This document shows positions 51,001 through 63,170 of a stretch of 64,000 bases of DNA, piece after piece; the stretch's first letter is position 1; each line of letters begins with the position of its first letter. Made by a program: the position numbers and the translations under genes. The notes beneath the pieces were generated by a model. The model had not been told where the DNA came from. It did no database searches and saw only the letters and a list, made by a program, of their open reading frames with translations. The stretch comes from Hippophae tibetana (lineage: Eukaryota; Streptophyta; Magnoliopsida; Rosales; Elaeagnaceae), in the NCBI GenBank assembly GCA_037013495.1, contig CM072810.1, positions 55,662,843 through 55,726,842 on the forward strand, in the 5' to 3' direction.

Positions 51001-54000
51001 GTTTGGTATCAAAACATGATCTCAAGTTCGAATCCAATAAAAGCCCAAGTTCGAGGTGAATTTCACTTGAAAAAGACGCAATGATGCAACCGAGGTAAGT
51101 ACCATCCCTGTGCTATTTGTTTTAGGTAACCTTTCTATGTTGTTTCCAAGGGTTATTTAGAATGACTTATGTCGTGCATGGGCGGAAACATTCTCGTGAC
51201 TTGGTGTGAGCTTTGAACGAGGATTAAGTGTGATAGTTAATGTGTCCCGTATTGAAAGTAGGTAGGAAGGATTAGCTATTTTTCCTATGTTTGTTATCAA
51301 AACATGTTCTCAGGTTCGAATCCCATAAAAACACAAGTTCGAGAAGAATTTCCCTTAAAAGAGACGGAATGACGCAACCCAAGTAAGTACCAACCATGGG
51401 CTCGTTGTTGTGGGTAACCTTTGAAAGTTGTTTCCGAGGGACATTTAGAATGACTTATGTGGTGCATGGGAGGTAACATCCTCGTGACTTGGTGTGAGCT
51501 TTGAACGAGGATTAAGTGTGACAGTTCAAGCGTCCCGTATTGAAAGCTTAAGCTTTAAGTTGGAAGTATTAGCTATTTTTCCTATGTTTGGTATCAAAAC
51601 ATGATCTCAGGTTCGAATACAATAAAATCCCATGTTCGAGAAGAATTTCCCTTAAAAGAGACGGAATGACGCAACCAATGTAAGTACTATCCCTGGGCTC
51701 GTTGTTGTGGGTAACCTTTCTATGTTGTTTACAAGGATCATTTAGAATGACTTGTGTCGTGCATAGGGGGAAACATTCTCGTTACTTGGTGTGAGCTTTA
51801 AAGGAAGATTAAGTGTGGTAGTTCAAGCGTCCCGTATTGAAAACTTAAGCTTTAGGTAGGAGGGATTAGCAATTTTTCCTATGTTTGGTATCAAAACATG
51901 ATCTCAGGTTCGAATCCCATAAAAGCCCAAGTTCGTGATGAATTTCCCTAGAAAGAGACGGAATGACGCAACCAATGTAAGTACTATCCCAGGGCTCGTT
52001 GTTGTGGGTAACCTTTTTATGCTGTTTCCAAGGATCATTTAGAATGACTTGTGTCGTGCATAGGGGGAAACATTCTCGTTACTTGGTGTGAGCTTTAAAC
52101 GAGGATTAAGTGTGGTAGTTCAAGCGTCACGTATTAAAAACTTAAGCTTTAGGTAGGAAGGATTAGCAATTTTTCTTATGTTTGGTATCAAAACATGATC
52201 TCAGGTTCGAATCCCATAAAAGCCCAAGTTCGTGATGAATTTCCCTTGAAAGAGACGGAATGACATAACCAATGTAAGTACTATACCTGGGCTTGTTGTT
52301 GTGGGTAACATTTCTATGCTGTTTCCAAGGATCATTTAGAAAGACTTGTGTCGTGCATAGGGGGAAACATTCTCGTTACTTGGTGTGAGCTTTAAACGAG
52401 GATTAAGTGTGGTAGTTCAAGCGTCCCGTATTGAAAACTTAAGCTTTAGGTAGGAAGGATTAGCAATTTTTCCTATGTTTGGTATCAAAACATGATCTCA
52501 GGTTCGAATCCCATAAAAGCCCAAGTTCGTGATGAATTTCCCTTGAAAGAGACGGAATGACGCAACCAATGTAAGTACTATCCCTGGGCTCGTTGTTGTG
52601 GGTAACCTTTCTATGCTGTTTCCAAGGATCATTTAGAATGACTTGTGTCGTGCATAGGTGGAAACATTCTCGTTACTTGGTGTGAGCTTTAAACGAGGAT
52701 TAAGTGTGGTAGTTCAAGCGTCCCGTATTAAAAACTTAACCTTTAGGTAGGAAGGATTAGCAATTTTTCCTATGTTTGGTATCAAAACATGATCTCAAGT
52801 TCGAATCCAATAAAAGCCCAAGTTCGAGGTGAATTTCACTTGAAAAAGACGCAATGATGCAACCGAGGTAAGTACCATCCCTGTGCTATTTGTTTTAGGT
52901 AACCTTTCTATGTTGTTTCCAAGGGTTATTTAGAATGACTTATGTCGTGCATGGGCGGAAACATTCTCGTGACTTGGTGTGAGCTTTGAACGAGGATTAA
53001 GTGTGATAGTTAATATGTACCGTATTGAAAGTAGGTAGGAAGGATTAGCTATTTTTCCTATGTTTGTTATCAAAACATGTTCTCAGGTTCGAATCCCATA
53101 AAAACACAAGTTCGAGAAGAATTTCCCTTAAAAGAGACGGAATGACGCAACCCAAGTAAGTACCAACCATGGGCTCGTTGTTGTGGGTAACCTTTGAAAG
53201 TTGTTTCCGAGGGACATTTAGAATGACTTATGTGGTGCATGGGAGGTAACATCCTCGTGACTTGGTGTGAGCTTTGAACGAGGATTAAGTGTGACAGTTC
53301 AAGCGTCCCGTATTGAAAGCTTAAGCTTTAAGTTGGAAGTATTAGCTATTTTTCCTATGTTTGGTATCAAAACATGATCTCAGGTTCGAATACAATAAAA
53401 TCCCATGTTCGAGAAGAATTTCCCTTAAAAGAGACGGAATGACGCAACCAATGTAAGTACTATCCCTGGGCTCGTTGTTGTGGGTAACCTTTCTATGTTG
53501 TTTACAAGGATCATTTAGAATGACTTATGTAGTGCATGGGAGGTAACATCCTCGTGACTTGGTGTGAGCTTTGAACGAGGATTAAGTGTGACAGTTCAAG
53601 CGTCCCGTATTGAAAGCTTAAGCTTTAAGTTGGAAGTATTAGCTATTTTTCCTATGTTTGGTATCAAAACATGATCTCAGGTTCGAATACAATAAAATCC
53701 CATGTTCGAGAAGAATTTCCCTTAAAAGAGACGGAATGACGCAACCAATGTAAGTACTATCCCTGGGCTCGTTGTTGTGGGTAACCATTCTATGTTGTTT
53801 ACAAGGATCATTTAGAATGACTTGTCTCGTGCATAGGGGGAAACATTCTCGTTACTTGGGGTGAGCTTTAAAGGAAGATTAAGTGTGGTAGTTCAAGCGT
53901 CACGTATTGAAAACTTAAGCTTTAGGTAGGAGGGATTAGCAATTTTTCCTATGTTTGGTATCAAAACATGATCTCAGGTTTGAATCCCATAAAAGCCCAA

Positions 54001-57000
54001 GTTCGTGATGAATTTCCCTTGAAAGAGACAAAATGACGCAACCAATGTAAGTACTATACCTGGGCTTGTTCTTGTGGGTAACCTTTCTATGCTGTTTCCA
54101 AGGATCATTTAGAAAGACTTGTGTCGTGCATAGGGGGAAACATTCTCGTTACTTGGTGTGAGCTTTAAACGAGGATTAAGTGTGGTAGTTCAAGCGTCCC
54201 GTATTAAAAACTTAAGCTTTAGGTAGGAAGGATTAGCTATTTTTCCTATGTTTGTTATCAAAACATATTCTCAGGTTTGAATCTAATATAAGCCCAAATT
54301 CGAGAAGAATTTCCCTTAAAAGAGAAGGAATGATGCAACCAAGGTAAGTACCATCCATGGGCTTGTTGTTGTGGGTAACCTTCCTATGATGTTTTCAATG
54401 GTCATTTAGAATGGGTTGTGTCGTGCATGGGGGGGTAACATCCTCCTGACTTGGTGTGAGCTTTGAACGAAGATTAAGTGTAACAGTTCAACCATCCCTT
54501 ATTGAAAGCTTAAACTTTAGGTAGGAAGGGTTACCTATTTTTCCTATGTTTGGTATCAAAACATGATCTCAGGATCGAATCTAATATTAGCCCAAGTTCG
54601 AGATGAATTTCCCTTAAAAGAGAGGGAATGACGCAACAAAAGTAAGTACCATCCCTGGGCTCGTTGTTGTGGGTAACCTTTCTATGCTGTTTCCAAGGAT
54701 CATTTAGAATGACTTGTGTCGTGCATAGGGGGAAACATTCTCGTTACTTGGTGTGCGCTTTAAACGAGGATTAAGTGTGGTAGTTCAAGCGTCCCGTATT
54801 AAAAACTTAACCTTTAGGTAGGAAGGATTAGCAATTTTTCCTATGTTTGGTATCAAAACATGATCTCAAGTTCGAATCCAATAAAATCCCAAGTTCGAGG
54901 TGAATTTCATTTGAAAAAGACGCAATGATGCAACCGAGGTAAGTACCAACCCTGGGCTCGTTGTTGTGGGTAACCTTTGAAAGTTGTTTCCGAGGGACAT
55001 TTAGAATGACTTATGTGGTGCATGGGAGGTAACATCCTCGTGACTTGGTGTGAGCTTTGAACGAGGATTAAGTGTGATAGTTCAAGCGTCCCGTATTGAA
55101 AGCTTAAGCTTTAAGTTGGAAGTATTAGCTATTTTTCCTATGTTTGGTATCAAAACATGATCTCAGGTTCGAATACAATAAAATCCCATGTTCGAGAAGA
55201 ATTTCCCTTAAAAGAGACGGAATGACGCAACCAATGTAAGTACTATCCCTGGGCTCGTTGTTGTGGGTAACCTTTCTATGTTGTTTACAAGGATCATTTA
55301 GAATGACTTGTGTCGTGCATAGGGGGAAACATTCTCGTTACTTGGTGTGAGCTTTAAAGGAAGATTAAGTGTGGTAGTTCAAGCGTCCCGTATTGAAAAC
55401 TTAAGCTTTAGGTAGGAGGGATTAGCAATTTTTCCTATGTTTGGTATCAAAACATGATCTCAGGTTCGAATCCCATAAAAGCCCAAGTTCGTGATGAATT
55501 TCCCTAGAAAGAGACGGAATGACGCAACCAATGTAAGTACTATCCCAGGGCTCGTTGTTGTGGGTAACCTTTTTATGCTGTTTCCAAGGATCATTTAGAA
55601 TGACTTGTGTCGTGCATAGGGGGAAACATTCTCGTTACTTGGTGTGAGCTTTAAACGAGGATTAAGTGTGGTAGTTCAAGCATCCCGTATTAAAAACTTA
55701 AGCTTTAGGTAGGAAGGATTAGCAATTTTTCTTATGTTTGGTATCAAAACATGATCTCAGGTTCGAATCCCATAAAAGCCCAAGTTCGTGATGAATTTCC
55801 CTTGAAAGAGACGGAATGACGCAACCAATGTAAGTACTATCCCTGGGCTCGTTGTTGTGGGTAACCTTTCTATGCTGTTTCCAAGGATCATTTAGAATGA
55901 CTTGTGTCGTGCATAGGTGGAAACATTCTCGTTACTTGGTGTGAGCTTTAAACGAGGATTAAGTGTGGTAGTTCAAGCGTCCCGTATTAAAAACTTAACC
56001 TTTAGGTAGGAAGGATTAGCTATTTTTCCTATGTTTGTTATCAAAACATGATCTCAAGTTCGAATCCAATAAAAGCCCAAGTTCGAGGTGAATTTCACTT
56101 GAAAAAGACGCAATGATGCAACCGAGGTAAGTACCAACCCTGGGCTTGTTGTTGTGGGTAACCTTCCTATGATGTTTTCAATGGTCATTTAGAATGGGTT
56201 GTGTCGTGCATGGGGGGGTAACATCCTCCTGACTTGGTGTGAGCTTTGAACGAAGATTAAGTGTAACAGTTCAACCATCCCTTATTGAAAGCTTAAACTT
56301 TAGGTAGGAAGGGTTACCTATTTTTCCTATGTTTGGTATCAAAACATGATCTCAGGATCGAATCTAATATTAGCCCAAGTTCGAGATGAATTTCCCTTAA
56401 AAGAGTGGGAATGACGCAACAAAAGTAAGTACCATCCCTGGGCTCGTTGTTGTGGGTAACCTTTCTATGCTGTTTCCAAGGATCATTTAGAATGACTTGT
56501 GTCGTGCATAGGGGGAAACATTCTCGTTACTTGGTGTGCGCTTTAAACGAGGATTAAGTGTGGTAGTTCAAGCGTCCCGTATTAAAAACTTAACCTTTAG
56601 GTAGGAAGGATTAGCAATTTTTCCTATGTTTGGTATCAAAACATGATCTCAAGTTCGAATCCAATAAAATCCCAAGTTCGAGGTGAATTTCATTTGAAAA
56701 AGACGCAATGATGCAACCGAGGTAAGTACCAACCCTGGGCTCGTTGTTGTGGGTAACCTTTGAAAGTTGTTTCCCAGGGACATTTAGAATGACTTATGTG
56801 GTGCATGGGAGGTAACATCCTCGTGACTTGGTGTGAGCTTTGAACGAGGATTAAGTGTGATAGTTCAAGCGTCCCGTATTGAAAGCTTAAGCTTTAAGTT
56901 GGAAGTATTAGCTATTTTTCCTATGTTTGGTATCAAAACATGATCTCAGGTTCGAATACAATAAAATCCCATGTTCGAGAAGAATTTCCCTTAAAAGAGA

Positions 57001-58979
57001 CGGAATGACGCAACCAATGTAAGTACTATCCCTGGGCTCGTTGTTGTGGGTAACCTTTCTATGTTGTTTACAAGGATCATTTAGAATGACTTGTGTCGTG
57101 CATAGGGGGAAACATTCTCGTTACTTGGTGTGAGCTTTAAACGAGGATTAAGTGTGGTAGTTCAAGCGTCCCGTATTAAAAACTTAAGCTTTAGGTAGGA
57201 AGGATTAGCAATTTTTCTTATGTTTGGTATCAAAACATGATCTCAGGTTCGAATCCCATAAAAGCCCAATTTCGTGATGAATTTCCCTTGAAAGAGACGG
57301 AATGACATAACCAATGTAAGTACTATACCTGGGCTTGTTGTTGTGGGTAACCTTTCTATGCTGTTTCCAAGGATCATTTAGAAAGACTTGTGTCGTGCAT
57401 AGGGGGAAACATTCTCGTTACTTGGTGTGAGCTTTAAACGAGGATTAAGTGTGGTAGTTCAAGCGTCCCGTATTGAAAACTTAAGTTTTAGGTAGGAAGG
57501 ATTAGCAATTTTTCCTATGTTTGGTATCAAAACGTGATCTCAGGTTCGAATCCCATAAAAGCCCAAGTTCGTGATGAATTTCCCTTGAAAGAGACGGAAT
57601 GACGCAACCAATGTAAGTACTATCCCTGGGCTCGTTGTTGTGGGTAACCTTTCTATGCTGTTTCCAAGGATCATTTAGAATGACTTGTGTCGTGCATAGG
57701 TGGAAACATTCTCGTTACTTGGTGTGAGCTTTAAACGAGGATTAAGTGTGGTAGTTCAAGCGTCCCGTATTAAAAACTTAACCTTTAGGTAGGAAGCATT
57801 AGCAATTTTTCCTATGTTTGGTATCAAAACATGATCTCAAGTTCGAATCCAATAAAAGCCCAAGTTCGAGGTGAATTTCACTTGAAAAAGACGCAATGAT
57901 GCAACCGAGGTAAGTACCATCCCTGTGCTATTTGTTTTAGGTAACCTTTCTATGTTGTTTCCAAGGGTTATTTAGAATGACTTATGTCGTGCATGGGCGG
58001 AAACATTCTCGTGACTTGGTGTGAGCTTTGAACGAGGATTAAGTGTGATAGTTAATGTGTCCCGTATTGAAAGTAGGTAGGAAGGATTAGCTATTTTTCC
58101 TATGTTTGTTATCAAAACATGTTCTCAGGTTCGAATCCCATAAAAACACAAGTTCGAGAAGAATTTCCCTTAAAAGAGACGGAATGACGCAACCCAAGTA
58201 AGTACCAACCATGGGCTCGTTGTTATGGGTAACCTTTGAAAGTTGTTTCCGAGGGACATTTAGAATGACTTATGTAGTGCATGGGAGGTAACATCCTCGT
58301 GACTTGGTGTGAGCTTTGAACGAGGATTAAGTGTGACAGTTCAAGCGTCCCGTATTGAAAGCTTAAGCTTTAAGTTGGAAGTATTAGCTATTTTTCCTAT
58401 GTTTGGTATCAAAACATGATCTCAGGTTCGAATACAATAAAATCACATGTTCGAGAAGAATTTCCCTTAAAAGAGACGGAATGACGCAACCAATGTAAGT
58501 ACTATCCCTGGGCTCGTTGTTGTGGGTAACCTTTCTATGTTGTTTACAAGGATCATTTAGAATGACTTGTGTCGTGCATAGGGGGAAACATTCTCGTTAC
58601 TTGGTGGGAGCTTTAAAGGAAGATTAAGTGTGGTAGTTCAAGCGTCCCGTATTGAAAACTTAAGCTTTAGGTAGGAGGGATTAGCAATTTTTCCTATGTT
58701 TGGTATCAAAACATGATCTCAGGTTCGAATCCCATAAAAGCCCAAGTTCGTGATGAATTTCCCTAGAAAGAGACGGAATGACGCAACCAATGTAAGTACT
58801 ATCCCAGGGCTCGTTGTTGTGGGTAACCTTTCTATGCTGTTTCCAAGGATCATTTAGAATGACTTGTGTCGTTCATAGGGGGAAACATTCTCGTTACTTG
58901 GTGTGAGCTTTAAACGAGGATTAAGTGTGGTAGTTCAAGCGTCCCGTATTAAAAACTTAACCTTTAGGTAGGAAGGATT

Positions 58980-60750
58980 AGCAATTTTTCTTATGTTTGG
59001 TATCAAAACATGATCTCAGGTTCGAATCCCATAAAAGCCCAAGTTCGTGATGAATTTCCCTTGAAAGAGACGGAATGACATAACCAATGTAAGTACTATA
59101 CCTGGGCTTGTTGTTGTGGGTAACCTTTCTATGCTGTTTCCAAGGATCATTTAGAAAGACTTGTGTCGTGCATAGGGGGAAACATTCTCGTTACTTGGTG
59201 TGAGCTTTAAACGAGGATTAAGTGTGGTAGTTCAAGCGTCCCGTATTGAAAACTTAAGCTTTAGGTAGGAAGGATTAGCAATTTTTCCTATGTTTGGTAT
59301 CAAAACATGATCTCAGGTTCGAATCCCATAAAAGCCCAAGTTCGTGATGAATTTCCCTTGAAAGAGACGGAATGACGCAACCAATGTAAGTACTATCCCT
59401 GGGCTCGTTGTTGTGGGTAACCTTTCTATGCTGTTTCCAAGGATCATTTAGAATGACTTGTGTCGTGCATAGGTGGAAACATTCTCGTTACTTGGTGTGA
59501 GCTTTAAACGAGGATTAAGTGTGGTAGTTCAAGCGTCCCGTATTAAAAACTTAACCTTTAGGTAGGAAGCATTAGCAATTTTTCCTATGTTTGGTATCAA
59601 AACATGATCTCAAGTTCGAATCCAATAAAAGCCCAAGTTCGAGGTGAATTTCACTTGAAAAAGACGCAATGATGCAACCGAGGTAAGTACCATCCCTGTG
59701 CTATTTGTTTTAGGTAACCTTTCTATGTTGTTTCCAAGGGTTATTTAGAATGACTTATGTCGTGCATGGGCGGAAACATTCTCGTGACTTGGTGTGAGCT
59801 TTGAACGAGGATTAAGTGTGATAGTTAATGTGTCCCGTATTGAAAGTAGGTAGGAAGGATTAGCTATTTTTCCTATGTTTGTTATCAAAACATGTTCTCA
59901 GGTTCGAATCCCATAAAAACACAAGTTCGAGAAGAATTTCCCTTAAAAGAGACGGAATGACGCAACCCAAGTAAGTACCAACCATGGGCTCGTTGTTGTG
60001 GGTAACCTTTGAAAGTTGTTTCCGAGGGACATTTAGAATGACTTATGTAGTGCATGGGAGGTAACATCCTCGTGACTTGGTGTGAGCTTTGAACGAGGAT
60101 TAAGTGTGACAGTTCAAGCGTCCCGTATTGAAAGCTTAAGCTTTAAGTTGGAAGTATTAGCTATTTTTCCTATGTTTGGTATCAAAACATGATCTCAGGT
60201 TCGAATACAATAAAATCACATGTTCGAGAAGAATTTCCCTTAAAAGAGACGGAATGACGCAACCAATGTAAGTACTATCCCTGGGCTCGTTGTTGTGGGT
60301 AACCTTTCTATGTTGTTTACAAGGATCATTTAGAATGACTTGTGTCGTGCATAGGGGGAAACATTCTCGTTACTTGGTGGGAGCTTTAAAGGAAGATTAA
60401 GTGTGGTAGTTCAAGCGTCCCGTATTGAAAACTTAAGCTTTAGGTAGGAGGGATTAGCAATTTTTCCTATGTTTGGTATCAAAACATGATCTCAGGTTCG
60501 AATCCCATAAAAGCCCAAGTTCGTGATGAATTTCCCTAGAAAGAGACGGAATGACGCAACCAATGTAAGTACTATCCCAGGGCTCGTTGTTGTGGGTAAC
60601 CTTTCTATGCTGTTTCCAAGGATCATTTAGAATGACTTGTGTCGTTCATAGGGGGAAACATTCTCGTTACTTGGTGTGAGCTTTAAACGAGGATTAAGTG
60701 TGGTAGTTCAAGCGTCCCGTATTAAAAACTTAACCTTTAGGTAGGAAGGA
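58980..60750. repeat. Tandem six-monomer unit matching the preceding 1773 bp
   Basis: The unit from about 57210 to 58980 recurs at 58983-60753 with a 1773-bp offset. The rare variants aaatcacatgttcgag (58441 and 60214) and gtcgttcataggg (58869 and 60642) occur in both, so this pair is a very recent tandem step. Just after, the next copy of the 9-bp-deleted monomer follows at only 1179 bp (four monomers), a truncated HOR. Confidence 0.78.
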
Positions 60751-63138
60751 TTAGCAATATTTCCTATGTTTGGTATCAAAACATGATCTCAAGTTCGAAT
60801 CCAATAAAAGCCCAAGTTCGAGGTGAATTTCACTTGAAAAAGACGCAATGATGCAACCGAGGTAAGTACCATCCCTGTGCTATTTGTTTTAGGTAACCTT
60901 TCTATGTTGTTTCCAAGGGTTATTTAGAATGACTTATGTCGTGCATGGGCGGAAACATTCTCGTGACTTGGTGTGAGCTTTGAACGAGGATTAAGTGTGA
61001 TAGTTAATGTGTCCCGTATTGAAAGTAGGTAGGAAGGATTAGCTATTTTTCCTATGTTTGTTATCAAAACATGTTCTCAGGTTCGAATCCCATAAAAACA
61101 CAAGTTCGAGAAGAATTTCCCTTAAAAGAGACGGAATGACGCAACCCAAGTAAGTACCAACCATGGGCTCGTTGTTGTGGGTAACCTTTGAAAGTTGTTT
61201 CCGAGGGACATTTAGAATGACTTATGTGGTGCATGGGAGGTAACATCCTCGTGACTTGGTGTGAGCTTTGAACGAGGATTAAGTGTGACAGTTCAAGCGT
61301 CCCGTATTGAAAGCTTAAGCTTTAAGTTGGAAGTATTAGCTATTTTTCCTATGTTTGGTATCAAAACATGATCTCAGGTTCGAATACAATAAAATCACAT
61401 GTTCGAGAAGAATTTCCCTTAAAAGAGACGGAATGACGCAACCAATGTAAGTACTATCCCTGGGCTCGTTGTTGTGGGTAACCATTCTATGTTGTTTACA
61501 AGGATCATTTAGAATGACTTGTCTCGTGCATAGGGGGAAACATTCTCGTTACTTGGGGTGAGCTTTAAAGGAAGATTAAGTGTGGTAGTTCAAGCGTCAC
61601 GTATTGAAAACTTAAGCTTTAGGTAGGAGGGATTAGCAATTTTTCCTATGTTTGGTATCAAAACATGATCTCAGGTTTGAATCCCATAAAAGCCCAAGTT
61701 CGTGATGAATTTCCCTTGAAAGAGACAAAATGACGCAACCAATGTAAGTACTATACCTGGGCTTGTTCTTGTGGGTAACCTTTCTATGCTGTTTCCAAGG
61801 ATCATTTAGAAAGACTTGTGTCGTGCATAGGGGGAAACATTCTCGTTACTTGGTGTGAGCTTTAAACGAGGATTAAGTGTGGTAGTTCAAGCGTCCCGTA
61901 TTAAAAACTTAAGCTTTAGGTAGGAAGGATTAGCTATTTTTCCTATGTTTGTTATCAAAACATGTTCTCAGGTTTGAATCTAATATAAGCCCAAATTCGA
62001 GAAGAATTTCCCTTAAAAGAGAAGGAATGACGCAACCAAGGTAAGTACCATCCATGGGCTTGTTGTTGTGGGTAACCTTCCTATGATGTTTTCAATGGTC
62101 ATTTAGAATGGGTTGTGTCGTGCATGGTGGGGTAACATCCTCCTGACTTGGTGTGAGCTTTGAACGAAGATTAAGTGTAACAGTTCAACCATCCCTTATT
62201 GAAAGCTTAAACTTTAGGTAGGAAGGGTTACCTATTTTTCTTATGTTTGGTATCAAAACATGATCTCAGGATCGAATCTAATATAAGCCCAAGTTCGAGA
62301 TGAATTTCCCTTAAAAGAGAGGGAATGACGCAACAAAAGTAAGTACCATCCCTGGGCTCGTTGTTGTGGGTAACCTTTCTATGCTGTTTCCAAGGATCAT
62401 TTAGAATGACTTGTGTCGTGCATAGGGGGAAACATTCTCGTTACTTGGTGTGCGCTTTAAACGAGGATTAAGTGTGGTAGTTCAAGCGTCCCGTATTAAA
62501 AACTTAACCTTTAGGTAGGAAGGATTAGCAATTTTTCCTATGTTTGGTATCAAAACATGATCTCAAGTTCGAATCCAATAAAAGCCCAAGTTCGAGGTGA
62601 ATTTCATTTGAAAAAGACGCAATGATGCAACCGAGGTAAGTACCAACCCTGGGTTCGTTGTTGTGGGTAACCTTTGAAAGTTGTTTCCGAGGGACATTTA
62701 GAATGACTTATGTGGTGCATGGGAGGTAACATCCTCGTGACTTGGTGTGAGCTTTGAACGAGGATTAAGTGTGACAGTTCAAGTGTCCCGTATTGAAAGC
62801 TTAAGCTTTAAGTTGGAAGTATTAGCTATTTTTTCTATGTTTGGTATCAAAACATGATCTCAGGTTCGAATACAATAAAATCCCATGTTCGAGAAGAATT
62901 TCCCTTAAAAGAGACGGAATGACGCAACCAATGTAAGTACTATCCCTGGGCTCGTTGTTGTGGGTAACCTTTCTATGTTGTTTACAAGGATCATTTAGAA
63001 TGACTTGTGTCGTGCATAGGGGGAAACATTCTCGTTACTTGGGGTGAGCTTTAAAGGAAGATTAAGTGTGGTAGTTCAAGCGTCACGTATTGAAAACTTA
63101 AGCTTTAGGTAGGAGGGATTAGCAATTTTTCCTATGTT

Positions 63139-63170
63139 TGGTATCAAAACATGATCTCAGGTTCGAATCC
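63139..63170 (+). other. Segment resembling the complement of the initiator-Met tRNA 3' half (clear example)
   Basis: TGGTATCA (63139-63146) and CAGGTTCGAATCC (63158-63170) lie 11 bp apart. Plant LTR retrotransposons commonly prime on initiator-Met tRNA and have TGGTATCAGAGC at the primer-binding site; the tRNA T-arm complement further along reads much like CAGGTTTCGATCC. The satellite carries both parts in the same order in most monomers. This suggests, but does not prove, that the monomer arose from the LTR/primer-site region of an LTR element or from another tRNA-related sequence. Only this fossil footprint is visible; no element body or coding region is present. Confidence 0.45.

Noticed and set aside
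63158-63170. tRNA gene suggested by GGTTCGAATCC
   Set aside because: No acceptor, D or anticodon stem pairing can be built around it; only the T-arm-like motif is present.
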